Assembly: GCF_030272615.1 (NCBI RefSeq)
Contig: NC_081409.1
Coordinates: 238,727,832-238,791,831, forward strand
From: Cryptomeria japonica
Lineage: Eukaryota > Streptophyta > Pinopsida > Cupressales > Cupressaceae
Direction of reading: 5' to 3'
Length of the DNA stretch: 64,000 bases
In this document: in pieces, positions 11,514-25,500 of the stretch
How positions within the stretch are numbered: position 1 is the first letter of the stretch
Layout: every line of letters begins with the position of its first letter
Notes under the pieces: generated by a model
Told to the model about the DNA's origin: nothing
The model's database searches: none
The model's input: only the letters and a program-made list of their open reading frames with translations
Position numbers and translations under genes: made by a program

Positions 11514-11784
11514 CATCCAAATGGCATATTTTTGTCTAATATTTGCATCCAATCAATACGTTAACTAATTATGAGTCCCTACTCTCCAATTGATCAAATC
11601 TCAAATTTGAAATCTAATTTCTTTATCCTGATTCAAAACTAAAACTACAACGTCCAAATGGCATATTTTTGTCTAATAGTTGCATCCAATCAATACGTTA
11701 ACTAATGAGTCCCTACTCTCCAATGGTCAAACTCCAAACTTGAAATCTAATTTCTTCTATCCTTGTTCAAAACTAAAACTACAA
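11514..11784. repeat. About 135-bp tandem duplication
   Basis: Unit 1 (11514-11650) and unit 2 (11651-11784) both run from TCCAAATGGCATATTTTTG to AAAACTAAAACTACAA, with a few small indels. Confidence 0.85.
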
Positions 11785-12287
11785 CCTTGAACCTAATTCT
11801 AACCACCACATGCCAAATTCGCCTACAATTACAAATCAATTATTAAAAATGAGCCCAAGTTACCCACTTCCAACTAGTTTGCATGCAGAGCTGGTGTATA
11901 AAAAGAGAGCCTTAATTTTACATCATCCATGAATGAAGGAGCATTATCATTTGCCTAGCATTACAAGAGCATTAATCATCAACATCTACAATCATATGAA
12001 CATAAGCGTATGCATTTTTTATTAGCTTATCTTCCAACTTGGACCAAATCATTGACTTGGTCAAAGACGCTCGACTGAAACAAAAATTTGGAAGCTAGCC
12101 AACTTCACTCCCCAAAAATAAGTTCCAACGATGCTTTTTAGCAACACCATTTCCAAATAAAATAAGCAAACATGAGTTTGATGAGTTGACGTGCAAAGTT
12201 GAAAGCCACAGAAAGAGGTTCAAAGCTGCAGGTGCATTAGTCAGGGCCAAATTGTAAGATTGAACTAGAGCAAAGCTAAAGTAAATT

Positions 12288-13569
12288 ATAGTCTATCAAA
12301 GCTTAACAGTTACAGATCCAATTTAAAAATTTGAATTTAATCATAATGCACACCACACAACAGAGCATCCATTTTTGCATTTATAACTGAGTTCACATAT
12401 CCCCTCGTCAAATTAATATTTTATTTGTTTACAAAATTGAAAATTTCAATGTTGTTTTGACAGTTGCTTTATCTGGATTTATATATAACCGAGATAAATT
12501 ACAGAAAGAACATTTTATCTCTATTCAATTAGCAGGGGCCCCATGGATACGATCTTCAATTATATATTAGTGATTATCCCTCGCTTGCAACATTCATTAA
12601 AATCCCTCTACTAGCATTATCATGCCTATGGTGTGAGGGAGCACTAGCTGATATCAGAAAATAAATATTTAATACAGAATTGAAAAAGTGATTTATATTG
12701 ACTATACCTTGCTTGCAATGTATGTATATTGAAATTTTGTAACATATCGAAAATACTGTGTATCACCAACTTCGCATGAAAATAAAGGTTGACTTTTTCA
12801 AAATAATTCCAACATTTTAAAGCATGTATATGCATCAAATTACCAAATTTATTTTTTGGGTTATCAGTCGCGTTCAGTGATTTTAATTTTCTAACTAGAC
12901 CTGTTCCTACGCAGTAACTGGGAATAAAGGATGACCCCAGGCAAAATACGGAGAATAAACAAAACCATTTTGACCTACAAATGAAAAAAGCACATCTAGT
13001 ATCGAAACACTTGGTACCACTTTAAATCATGAAAATATTGAAGCGTAGCAACTAAACTACAGGGCATATCAAGCATGACAAAGCTTGTTCGTCAAAGAAA
13101 ACAGATTTCTCCCAGTGCTTCCAGAACCATACGAATTGGTTAAGCTCAATTAATTCAATGTGTTATTGATAATTAATAATTATCCACTTAGTACAACATT
13201 TTCAAATCTATTAAGAATAGACAAAAGACTGCCATATTCAAATGGACAAAGCACATCTTCAGGAGAAAACTGCTCAATCAATTTAGCTAAAAACAAGAAT
13301 TCTTCTTGTGCTCATAAAACTACAGTTAAGCTGCCTCCATACAGTTGACATTACTTGGCTTACAAGCAGTAAACCTTGCACATTTTACAAATAATACTGA
13401 ATAAAAACTTGTTATAATAAATTATAATAAATCAAAAAGAACATATACATAGATGAATTAGATTCAAATTTTCTATCAGAAAAATAAGTGTTGAATGAAC
13501 GAAACAAATTAGATTTTCTAACTTGGGCAGGCATACATTGCTCAGATGGATTGTTTCTTTTACTTAAAT
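12288..13569 (-). other. 3' flank and 3' UTR side of HOS15
   Basis: No other gene is seen. The HOS15 transcript must end somewhere in this AT-rich stretch on the minus strand. I could not pick a poly(A) signal with confidence: the clearest minus-strand AATAAA lies near 12848, some 720 nt after the stop codon, which would be a long 3' UTR. Confidence 0.4.
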
Positions 13570-16500
13570 TTACATCCTGAAGTCCAACACACAGACTGTG
13601 TTATTCGAGAAACAAGCTGCAACTTTATCTCCTTCCCTATTCCAGCATACTTCAAAAATTCCACCACTACCTCTATATGTTTTGACAAGGCTTCCATCCT
13701 TGACAGACCAGATATGCAAACATTTGTCAAAAGACCCACTTGCCAGGTATTCTCCATTTGGGCTAAAGGCAACTGAATATACAGGTTCACTGAATTGACA
13801 AACATCAAGAGGATAGAAAATGTCATTCATGGTATTCTCTATATTGTAACATTTGAAAAGATACAAAAATAAGTTCTCAGGCTTCTTCAACGTTACCAAG
13901 CTTTGTCAGGCTTTTGACATCAAAATCAATAAAACAAATATAGGACCAAACAACAATGTTACTGCAAAACACAATTGCACAAATTTTTTGACTACAAAAG
14001 AATCAGAGGAAAAGAATCAGAAGGGTGTAAAGAATTTGCTTACGAATGACTAGTCAAGCTACACAACGTGTTTCCTTGCTCAACATCCCATAGTTTAATT
14101 GTTGAATCAAATGATGCACTGCACATCAAAACATGATTAGCACACATAGAGACATTAAAAAATAGGTAAAGAGATGCAAGCATATGAATTATGACCACAA
14201 CACAGGTGAATCTTCTATGCTAGAAACTTTAGCCCCAAAAATAAAGAAACTTTAGCCCCAAAAATAAACAAAGCCATGCATTAAAGCATCTAGCCCTGCA
14301 TTGGATGGTATTGATCTCCCATGGAAAGATTCTATTCAATACTTGCAATGCGCTAAGTCAGAAAGCTGTATGTCCCCAATTTGACTGGAGAATTCGTTGG
14401 TATTCTTAAGCCAGTATAACTGTTGTGCTTTGCAAGGCAAAAAAAAGGTGGAATACAAATACAAACAAAGCTTCCTACTTGGAAATCAAATTGTTTCAGG
14501 TCCCGAAATAAATTATGACCAATAACAGCTTGGGTTTAAATTTTGAATCATTGATGCAATGGTACAGTTTGACATGTCACTAACAAGCATTTCAAGCTTA
14601 AGTTCTCGAATTAGCCCTTGGTTTTGGTAAGCCTTAACTGATTCAGCACCATAATTGGTCAAATGATTGAACACATATGAGAGTGTGTTGTCACAACAAA
14701 AGTAAAATAAGATTACAATGCAAAATCAAAAAACCAAACAATCTATTAACTGCAGAAGGAATTTGCATGCATACGGGCCAAATGAGGAACATCCAGCCTA
14801 TGCAGGGAATCTCTGCATCACAATCTACCCAAGAAAAATTCCAACCCAATAACTCACAAGATCTGATCAAAACACCAGCCTTCCAGCTTTCAAAATTTCA
14901 GCCCCTCATCCTTGAAAGTACATCCTTAAGTAACCAATCACAGTGATTCTTGGCCTTCATCAGCAAACTTGAATAAGAGATCAATTTTGCCCAGTGTCAA
15001 TGAACAAGAAAGTAACGACCAATAAAGAAAGAGTAAAACTGTCACTGAAGAAGATGTCACTTCAGTTCCAGCCAGTTCTAGCCAAAGTTAACTGATTGCC
15101 TACATGACATGCTTCAACAAACCACAGGTCAACTGCATAAAAGCTACACTCATGATTGCAAAACATAGAAGATTTAGCACAAAGTTTTGTGCAGACAAAA
15201 CAACAAGGTGCAGAGTCTCAGGACAAACAAAAGCCTGTGCAGAAAATTGAGCTACAATCTAAAAGTAGTTTACCAACTTGCATGGTAGTATCGAAGTCAG
15301 CAGAGGTTGTGCAGTAGCATGCACAGTGTATGCAGGCTAACAGGCAAAAAGTTCATGACCAAACACACCCAATCCAACTTACAACTGAGCAACCAACTGC
15401 ATAGGGTGGCAAAATGGAGATACAGGGTTGCACAAGGTACAAAGTTGCAAAACTTGCTGACTACTCACGAGCCAAATTGCCAGGTGAGTTGCCCAATAAC
15501 TAACCAACAAGTTTTTGTAAAACTCGCAGCAATTTTTACCTGTATAACTCACAAGCCAACAGAAAATATCATGATCTTTGTGTTAATAACTGGTCCAAAT
15601 CCATATAAAACCTTTCTTGCCTGTAGTTTAAAAAACACGACTTTCACTTCATTTTCGCATGGGACTGTCAATTTGGGACATGAATCACAGAGATTATTTT
15701 TCTAATATTCTGTTTAGCAAATGTTGCTATGATGAATAAGAAGTTAAAAAACTTTATATGATATTTAAAACATTTTTATAATCGAAAAAAGCAATAAAAC
15801 ACCTAGTTTCATCCTTCAGCGATAAAATTGTGAAAATGGTGTGCACCATGAATGTTTGTGTTGTTTTGAAGGCGTTTTCTGATATTCTGTTTGGCAAATG
15901 TTGCTAAGATAAATAAGAAGTTAAAAAATTTATATGATTTTTAAAACATTTTTTATAATTAAAAAAAGCAACAAAAACACCTAGTTTCATCCTTTTGCGA
16001 TAAAATTGTGAAAATGGTGTGCACCATGAATGTTTGTGTGGTTTCAAAGGCTTTAATTTGGGCTTGATGGCATTGCCCCCAGACGGGCCAGACCCCATGA
16101 GGGGTGCCCCTCAACCCCAATGGAGTTTTCACTCCCAAATCCCCACTAGTTATTGGAATTTCTTGTCAAATAAAAAAACTTGATTACAAGGAAGGGGAAA
16201 CAAGGAATTGGTATCTAAGTCTTGAGTGTGCAGAGTTAGATGTTATTGTATTGCCAAAAATCTCTTTAGATGAGGCAACTCCTACCTACGATATTGAAAA
16301 ATAAATTGAATGAATGATTCAATAATCGGATGATCTATTCGACAATATACAAGCGTATATAAAGAGATTACAAGGACAACATTCTAAATTAAGAACAAGT
16401 CGTTTAAAGTGAACTACTAAAAAGCTAAATGCTAAATAAAGCTTAAAAGCTAATTAACTAAAAAGAAAAAGCTAAAAGCTAAATAAAGCTTAAAAGCTAA

Positions 16501-19500
16501 TTAACTTAAAAGCTAAATGACCATTAAACAAGGAACTAAATATAGGTGACTAAAATATAATTAATTATTCTAATACCCTCCCTTAATGGTCATTCTATCT
16601 ACTAACTACCCTACAGAAGACACTACGGGTCTTTTGATCACAAATGAAAAGAACACTCTGATGTGGTGGAGACCCTCCCTGGATCTGAAAAGTGTTAATG
16701 ACCAAGAATACCAAAAGCCATCCAAGTTAATGTAGCCTTCACACGCGAATTAGAGATCTGGCACATGAATTACTGAAGCCTGAAACAATGATTTTGAGGA
16801 AAAAATCAGCAAACCCTTTTGCAGAAGAGTACCAACTCCAAAACTGATTGCAAGATACCACGGTTGCAGATGTTCGCCCTGGCAGGTGCGACCCAAACTG
16901 ACTGCAACAAAGCATGATTTTTTAGGAAAAAACCGTCAAACCCTGAAATGGGAACCCTTGAAAAGAGAATTTACGATTTTGAGGAGAAAATCGAAAAACC
17001 AAGAAATCTGAGGTTACAAATCATCGTTTTTGTGGAAAAAAATGATAAAACCCAGATAACTAAAATCTTACGCGAATATCGCGGATTACAGATGAGATAA
17101 TTTTTAAGGGAAAATTATAAACCCTACGAACAATTTTTGAAGAAAAAATCGTGAAAACATAATGATTTCTTTCAAAAAAAAAAAAAACTCCAGGTTGCAG
17201 GCCCGAAAATCTCTAGAACTCTAAAAAAAACATGAACTGCTGCCCAACACAGAAATTTGCCCACAAACCAAAAACCCTCAAAAAACCTTCTAAAAAGCAA
17301 AATCGTTTTTTTTAATAAAAAAACAATAAATAAATCTGGAAAATACTCCAGAAAGAAGGGCATGAATTTTTATTAAAAAATTCGCCAAACTTTAAAGAAT
17401 CCCATTGACCCGCTCTGATACCATGAAAAATAAATTGAATGAATGATTCAATAATCAGATAATCCATTCGACAATATACAAGCGTATATAAAGAGATTAC
17501 AAGGACGACATTCTAAATTAAGAACAAGTCGTTTAAAGTGAACTACTAAAAAGCTAAATGCTAAATAAAGCTTAAAAGCTAATTAACTAAAAAGAAAAAG
17601 CTAAATGACCATTAAACAAGGAACTAAATATAGGTGACTAAAATATAATTAAATATTCTAATAGATATGGCTAGTGGAAGTGACATTGTAACTCATTTGG
17701 AGGTTGATATTAATTTTTAGTCTATGATGTCTATTAAACACTAATTTTGATTTATATATGATGGAAGTCAGTAATCTGTTATAAAAATTTAGTAACATAT
17801 ATTTTTGAAGAATTATTTTAAAAACATATGTACTAACTGTTGAGTTAGTACATGAGTTTTTGCCCAGTCCAGGGTTTTTAAAAATTTTGTGCCTACCCAG
17901 TAATTGTCTAGTCCAAGCTATATAACTATGGGTTACACAATCCAGTATTCTGCACCTCTTTTGCTGCCTAGTATGTTTGCAATGCTCAACAAAACTTCTA
18001 ACATCCTTATAAAAACTAAAGCCAATAATACTTCTCCAACACGGTCTATGTCTTGTCTAAACCACTTACTAAAAGGGGGCCAGGGGGTTGAATCAGTATA
18101 AGACAAACTTTTACTTTTTCAAAACTCAACAAGCATAACAATATCAATTGCACAACATCATTCACATAAGAACACAAGATTTACATGCAAACCCTTTCAA
18201 GAGAAAACCACAGCAAAATATTACTTATATAAAAACTCTTTTACAAACTTTGTACGCACCACCTACTGGAGACACTAATCCCCTCCTAAATGATTTGTAG
18301 GAACCAACCCCCAATGCAGACACCAATCCCCACAACTGAGCACCAACTCAGAAAGAGACACCAATCTCTTTTCATAGGAGGCACCAACCTCTCCAACACG
18401 AGGCACCAACCGCAATCATAACAAAGTCTTTGTCTCCCTCAAAACCTGCTCTAACCAATCTACTCCTTTGAAATCTGATATAAATCATCTTGAAAGGTCA
18501 GCTATAATTCTGCCTTAAATCACCTTCATAATCTGCTGCTATAAATCAATTAAAAGTCTGCTCATGAGATCTGCATACATCTGCCCATAATATCATCATA
18601 AATCTGCCCATAGAGTCTTCACAAAGTCTTCATAAATATGCCCTTTTCTCTTTCTTAAATATGCTAAAATATATTTTCCAATATGCTTCATTACTCTACT
18701 CCAAAATCTGCTCTTATCTTCTAGATAAATCTGCTCTAAAATCTGAATGATATTCTTTTTAATTGCTCGCATTTATAACTCCCATCTCACCTCCGTTTAT
18801 TCATCATATGTTTCTTCAAAAGAATGCAAACCTTCACAAAGGAGGTCAGCCTTAAGTTTATTTTCCATTCATTAAGGGAGGTGACTAAGAAGTGGGTCGG
18901 ACATATATTAATCTTCATTGTTGCTTTATTGGAATTGCTTCTTCTTCATCTTAGAAATCTGCTCCTTAACATGTATTTAATTGCTGCCCTCTAATTGCTT
19001 GTTGATCACTTAACATGGGTGGTTGTCTTTTTGTGAATTGTGTGATTGACCAGTACGCAAGATTTACTGTTATATTCCAAAGGGGGTCAGCCACCATTAA
19101 TATGTCATCATGAATATGTTTTGGATCGGCCAGCAATCAATACATTTTTCTTTCATAGTCAACCATCATAGAAAAGATGTGAGTGCTGTCATGAGGTTGG
19201 CCAGCAAATATGTATTATATAGATCTTCTTCATTCATACTTATGTCTCCTTCATCCGTTCCTTGTTGCACATAATCAAACCAGGAATCATAATTAAGCAA
19301 ACTCTTCTTGACGCCCTCCTCATATTGAAACATCTTCTTACCATAATAACATCTTCAATACATTCTCTATTAATGACAATACTCTTGAATGAATAATACT
19401 CTTTCCTTTGATATCAATGACTACAATATGACTACAATATTTCCAACAAATTTAGCCTCTGAATTCAGCACCATGCAACTCATGAATGAGTTTTTCCCTC

Positions 19501-22500
19501 ATCAAACCATGTGAGATACATAACTTATCCTTCCTAAACATGTATCCCTCCTACACCAAGTACTCGGCATATGGCCCTTTAGCTCCAACCCACGAGTCTA
19601 TGCATGCATGCCATGCATTTACAAAAGTTGGATCTATGGCATACAAATCCTTCATTTCCATGCCTGCTAATTCAACACTTATCAAGGACCCGAACGCTTG
19701 CCTCCTAATCAACCAATCTACAAGTTTGTCTTACAAACACAATGCTTCAAAATAAAAGAGTAACTTTAAAGATATCCTGCCCAGCTAATGTGCCTCTAAT
19801 TAAGCTTTGCTTGACTTTTAAGGAATCTCGACATGTTGCACTCCTAAGGCAACAAGCAATGCCTCTATTTGTACAAAGACTGAACTATAGCATAGAACTC
19901 CTAGTCATCAGCAAAATATTTCTGCCTAGCCTCATTCAATTTCTCGCTAAAAAACACAGCTGATCAACCTCCTAACTGAACACAATACCAATCGCAATTC
20001 CACTAGAATTACCAATTGCAATTCCACTAGCATCACAATCCACCTAAAAAACCTTTATAGAATCATAGAGAACCAACATAGGCACCTTTGTCACATTTTT
20101 TATTCAAGACTGTAAAACTTGGCAGCAGAAATCATACAACTAAATCCTCCCTCAAACAACAAGTGAAGGGTCTGCAGATCTCATTTAATTCTTGATGAAC
20201 TTTAATTCGAAGCTCACGAGACCTTGGAAGCTCCTAATCTCTACTGCACCAAGTGCCTTGACCTTTTCAAGGACCACATTCAATACCTCTTGAGATATGA
20301 CAAATCCCAAGCATGTAAGTTCTTTCTGCAACAAGATACATTTCTTTGAGACAATGTGCAACTTTCCCTTTCTTAGCTGCAAAAAGACTTGTTGTAGGTG
20401 CGCAAGATGTTCCTTCCTCATCTTGTTACACCAAAATATTATCCCAAGTAAACAACCACCAATTTGCCCAAAAACAGCTCCAAGTGTTTGTTAGATTGTA
20501 TGGCATCATTCACACAAAAATGTATCATATGACACCTAGACAATTCATTGGGTTCCAATCACCGAAACCAAAAACTATACTTGATCATGATCTTATTGTT
20601 CAGAAAAAATGAACTAGTAAAAAACTTAGTTATCTATTAACTGAAGGAAAGATTACATTTATAGAAATGAAAACTATTGTAGCTATTAATGATGTCTAAC
20701 TACCTATAACTGCTGACTACTATAGACACCTAATTACAATATTGACCATTAACATTATATAGAATTATTATTCTAACGCCTTGCCTTAATTGTCAGTCTA
20801 TCAAAAACACCAAGTTGCCCCTTGAATTTTACAAATTTATCTGGGCTTAGAGACTTGGTGAAAATATCTGCAGTCTGATCCGCTATCGGAACATACTGCA
20901 ACTGAACTAATCTGTCTTCTACCAGCTTGCAGATGTAGTGACAATGAAGTTCAACATGCTTGGTACGTTCATGGAAGACTAGATTTTTGGCCAATTTGAG
21001 CACCCCTTGATTATCAATATACAAGGGAGAAGGACTTGCTTACAGCATCTGCATGTCAGAAAGCATTCTTCGGAGCCAAACTGCCTCACATGCGGCCTTA
21101 ACTGTTCCCCGGTATTCAGCTTCGGTCGAGTAAAGAGCCACGGCCTGTTGCTTCTTGTTGCTCCAAGTGACAGAACCTGTACCCAAACTGAATACGTACC
21201 CAGAAGTGGATTTTTTGTCATCCAATGATCCTGCCCAATCTGAGTTAGTATCACCAATCAGCTTTGGATCGTTGCACTTGCCATACAGAATGCCATAGTC
21301 TTAAGTGCCTTTCACATATCGCAGCACTCGCTTTGCTGCAATCCAATGATCAGCTTGTGGGGCTGTCATGAAGCGAGATATGTAGCTAACAGCAAAACAG
21401 TTGTCAAGTCTAGTAGCAGTGAGGTAGATGAGGCTGCCTACTAGTTGCCTAAATTCAGTTTCGTCTACTGCAGGTGAATCAGATTTGGCTGATAACTTCA
21501 ACCCTTTCTCCATAGGTGTGGAAGCAGTTTTACAATCTTGCATTCGAAACTTGTCAAGCAAACCACGGGCATACTTGGACTGCGAAATAAAGATATTGTC
21601 ACCAGTCTACCACACTTCGACACCTAAGCGATAATGGAGAAGCCCCAAATCTGTCATGTCAACAGCTTGGCACAAGTCCTGTTTGATGGCTGTAATCAAA
21701 TGTGCTGAATTGCCAGTAATGATCAAGTCATCCACATAGACAACAAGAAAAAGGATATCATCACTGGAAAGTTTAACATACAGATTAGTGTCAGAGCGAC
21801 TGCGTTGAAAACCATGTTCAACCAAATACTGATCAATCTTTAAGTACCAAGCCCGAGAGGCTTGCTTCAGGCCATAGAGGGCTTTTACCAATCTGCAAAC
21901 CTGATGTTCCTTACCAAGAACATTGAAGCCATGAGTTTGAGTCATATAAACTTCTTCCTGCAACTCACCGTTGAGAAATGCACTCTTAACATCCATCTGA
22001 TGAAGTTTCCATCCAAACTGATGATGGAACTTTCTGATCTTCCACCAAGGAAGAAACCCATTGGCTGCAAATGGGTCTACAAAATCAAATACAAGTCTGA
22101 TGGTACTTTAGATAGGTACAAAGCTCGTTTAGTTGCAAAGGGCTTTTCTCAGCATCAGGGCATTGATTATGAGGAGACCTTTGCTCCTACAACAAAGATG
22201 AGCACTATCAGATTAGTCCTAGTCATGGCAGCACAGTTTGGCTGGAAGGTCCATCAAATAGACGTCAAGAGTGCTTTCCTGAATGGTGACCTACAAGAAG
22301 AGGTCTACATGACGCAGCCTCCAGGTTTCAAGGTTGCAGGTAAAGAACACCAAGTTCGTAGACTGGTGAAAGCTCTCTATGGTTTGAAGCAGGCCCCTAG
22401 GGCATGGTACATGAAAATTGATAAGTACCTTAGTGATCAAAGCTTCAAGAGGAGTTCTTCACACTCAAACTTGTACATCAAAACTACTGACAGTGATATC

Positions 22501-25500
22501 ATCCTTCTGGTCATTTATGTGGATGATTTGATCATCACCGGCAATTCGGCATCTTTGATTCAGGGAATCAAAGAGTTTATGCCAGTCTTTTGACATGATT
22601 GACCTTGGGCTCATGCATTATTGCCTAGGTGTTGAGGTTTGGCAGCAGCCTTCTGGTATATTCATTTCTCAGTCTAAAAAAGCTAGGGCTCTGTTAGACA
22701 AGTTTCGTATGCAAGATTGCAAGATTGCATCTACACCTATGGAGAAAGGTCTGAAGTTATCAGCCTAGTCTGATTCTCCTCCCGTTGATGATACTACATA
22801 CAGGCAACTAGTAGGTAGTCTCATCTACCTCTCTACTACTAGACCTGATATCAGCTTCGCAGTCAGCTACATTTCACGCTTTATGACAGCTCCCAAGGCT
22901 GATCATTGGATAGCCACAAAGCGTGTGCTTCGTTATTTGAAGGGCACTACTGATTATGGAATTCTCTACTCTCAGAGTTCTAATCCTAGACTCCATGGAT
23001 TCACAGATTCAGATTGGGCCGGTTATGTTGACGATAAAAAGTCAACTTCTGGATATGTTTAGTTTGGGATCTGGTGCCGTCACATGGACCAATAAGAAGC
23101 AGCAAGTTGTTTCTCTCTTCTCTACAGAGGCCGAATACAGAGGGGCAGTTAAGGCAGGTTGTGAAGCTGTCTGGCTTTCGTCGGATGCTTGGGGATATGC
23201 AGATGTCGCCAGCAGGACCAACCACCTTGTTTGTTGATAACGATGGCATTATCAAGTTAGCATGGAATCCAGTCTTCCATGAACAAACCAAGCATGTAGA
23301 TGTTCATTGTCGTTACATACGGCAGCTGGTTGAAGACAGGATCATAGACTTGCAGTATGTTCCTACAGCGGATCAGACTGCAGACATTCTCACCAAGCCA
23401 CTTGGTCCAGATAAGTTTGTCAAATTCAGAGGACAGCTTGGTGTAGTGGATAGATTAACCATTAAGGGAGGGTATTACAATAATAGATAGTTTCTATTTA
23501 TTGTTAATGGTTATCTACTGTAATATTCTGTAAATACTTAGTTAGCTGTTAGCTAAAATAGAATGTTTCTATTCTTCACGATCGTTTCCTAAGGAAACAT
23601 CGTCTTTCTTCTTGTATATAAAGATCTATTGATCTTTGTTAATTTTTATTCAATTATTTACCAATTACCTGTGTAATAGGTACATCTTTTTATTATTATT
23701 CAATCAGGTCGGTTGTATTTAAAAAAGGATGATAAAAATATATCGTATATGTGGAAGAGGCGTAAAAAAATTATAGGAGCTTGAAGAATGATGTAGCATT
23801 TTTTAAGATAAAAACAGCCCAATGACAGAGGTAGAAGCTGGAGATTTACGAAGTTCAATGATACGCATAATTTTGATCAGAAATGGTTTTTGGTGCAGAT
23901 ATGTGTTATGATGAACAAATGTGTTTCTCTTTATTGTGATTATATTCTAGCTGCTTTTGGGAGTGGTGTGGGTGTTAGAAAAAAAATTGATTCTTATAAT
24001 GTGTAAGGGTATGTTTTTGTCAGAAGAATATTGATTTTTGAGTGTAGCTGTGTTGGGCTTTGAAGGTATATCCTCTTCATTTTGTGGGTTGTATCTGCTT
24101 CGTCCTGCTGAAGCAATGTGTGGTTGACAGAAACAAAGGCATTTTATTTCTCTTCAATATCAATTTTTAGCTGTGGTGTGTGTGCTAAAAAGGCACAAGA
24201 CATATGAAGCATTGAGAATAAAGCATAGTGATTGTGTGTCAAATAGTTTTATTTTTGCTGTTACAGAGTGAGTGATTTTATTGACAAGAGTTTTCTTTAA
24301 AACTCTGTGTGGAAAGAAGTGTGGTGATTGTATATCGTGAATACTGGAAGTTGTGTTGTAGTCAGAAAAGAGTGTTGCAGTGCAGAAAAGTGTTGAGAAC
24401 GTTGGATTGGATTGCATGAGCTAAAAATTTGAATGTTATTGATTCAATTAATTATCAAAATTATCTCACTTTAAGTGTATGTTTTGAGTTGGTGCTCAAA
24501 CTAAGGTTGGTAACTTAGATATCTTGAGTTGGTGCTCACTTTAGTGTGCCAGGTTGGTGCCCTCTATAAGTTGGTGCTCATTTTCTGTATTTCAGAGTTG
24601 GTGCTCTTTTAATGAACAGATTTGATCCGCTGTGTTTTTTACAAGAAAGGGTTTTCCACATGAAATTATGTGTTCCTGTGTTGATTGCATATTTTCGTTT
24701 TTAATCTCTGTGGTTTGAAATTTTCAAAACTGAAAATACTGATTCACATCCCGGTTGAATACTATATGAATCATGTTGTGGCTCATACAGATAGTATCCT
24801 TGAGCTCACAAGATCTTTCATATTGCCAAATTTGGAAGTTAGTAAGATCGTATGGTAAGAGCTGAGCACTAGCACATACAGATAGTATCCTTGAGCTCAC
24901 AAGATCTTTCATATTGCCAAATTTGGATGTTAGTAAGATTATATGGTAAGAGCTGAGCACTATGGAGATTCAGTGGGTCCAATTTATGGCTCTAAAAAAC
25001 TAGAATCTTGTCCCTCAAACTGGTCCAAAGTCAATAGTTCATGGGAGGAAGAATGTCGCTGGCATGCATCTGCTGGGTGGATGTCAGCTGATTAGGATAA
25101 TGCTATGATCATATTTTAAAAAATAAAACTGAAATTGATAAAGATCTCTAATTTCTAGAAAAATTAAATCAAAGCTTCAGTAAAACAAAAATATTCAACT
25201 GCTGCAAATAGCCAATGAAATCAGTAGCTGCTGAAAACCAAGACTGACTCTTTGTGTAGCTGCAAAAAAAAACAAGCTATTTAACAATACCAAAAATAGA
25301 GAAAGACGCCAACTCAAACCAAGTCCAGGACACCATAGACACTGTCTTGGCCAAGCACAATCATATCAATTGTGCACAGGAACTTCAAGTCATCAGAACT
25401 GTACATAAGAGCTTATTTCCCAAAGAAAACATTCTTATGGCATTGGGGTCTTTTCTTATTATAAATTTTCCCTGTAAACTTTTTACAATTTATTTTCCCA

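Larger units (their letters stand above)
10784..12287. repeat. Inverted repeat pair and enclosed repeats
   Basis: The word TTTACTTTAGCTTTGCTC followed by TAGTTCAATCTTACAA at about 10822-10857 recurs inverted at about 12251-12287. A diverged second copy of the left arm precedes it (10784-10815), ending GGCCCTG. The right arm begins CAGGGCC at 12242. The CAGGG ends face outward from the enclosed DNA, not inward. This could be two decayed hAT-like ends or a foldback repeat; no transposase is seen. Between the arms are two tandem duplications and a hairpin. Confidence 0.5.
16104..17717 (+). pseudogene. Short ORF of unknown origin split by a TRIM insertion
   Basis: An open frame from 16104 runs to the TRIM insertion point at 16294. 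With the TRIM and one copy of its GATAT target duplication removed, the frame continues from 17669 to a TAG near 17717, giving about 80 codons. The peptide begins [15 protein letters not shown] and has no domain I recognise. It may be a fragment of an older element: the preceding GC-rich stretch around GGGGTGCCCCTCAACCCC differs in composition from its surroundings. It lies antisense within HOS15 intron 12, so it is not a host gene I can defend. Confidence 0.35.

Noticed and set aside
13598-13899. Extension of HOS15 exon 14 upstream to 13899
   Set aside because: The frame is open, but only the acceptor at 13790-13791 joins exon 13 in phase and gives the conserved [14 protein letters not shown] context.
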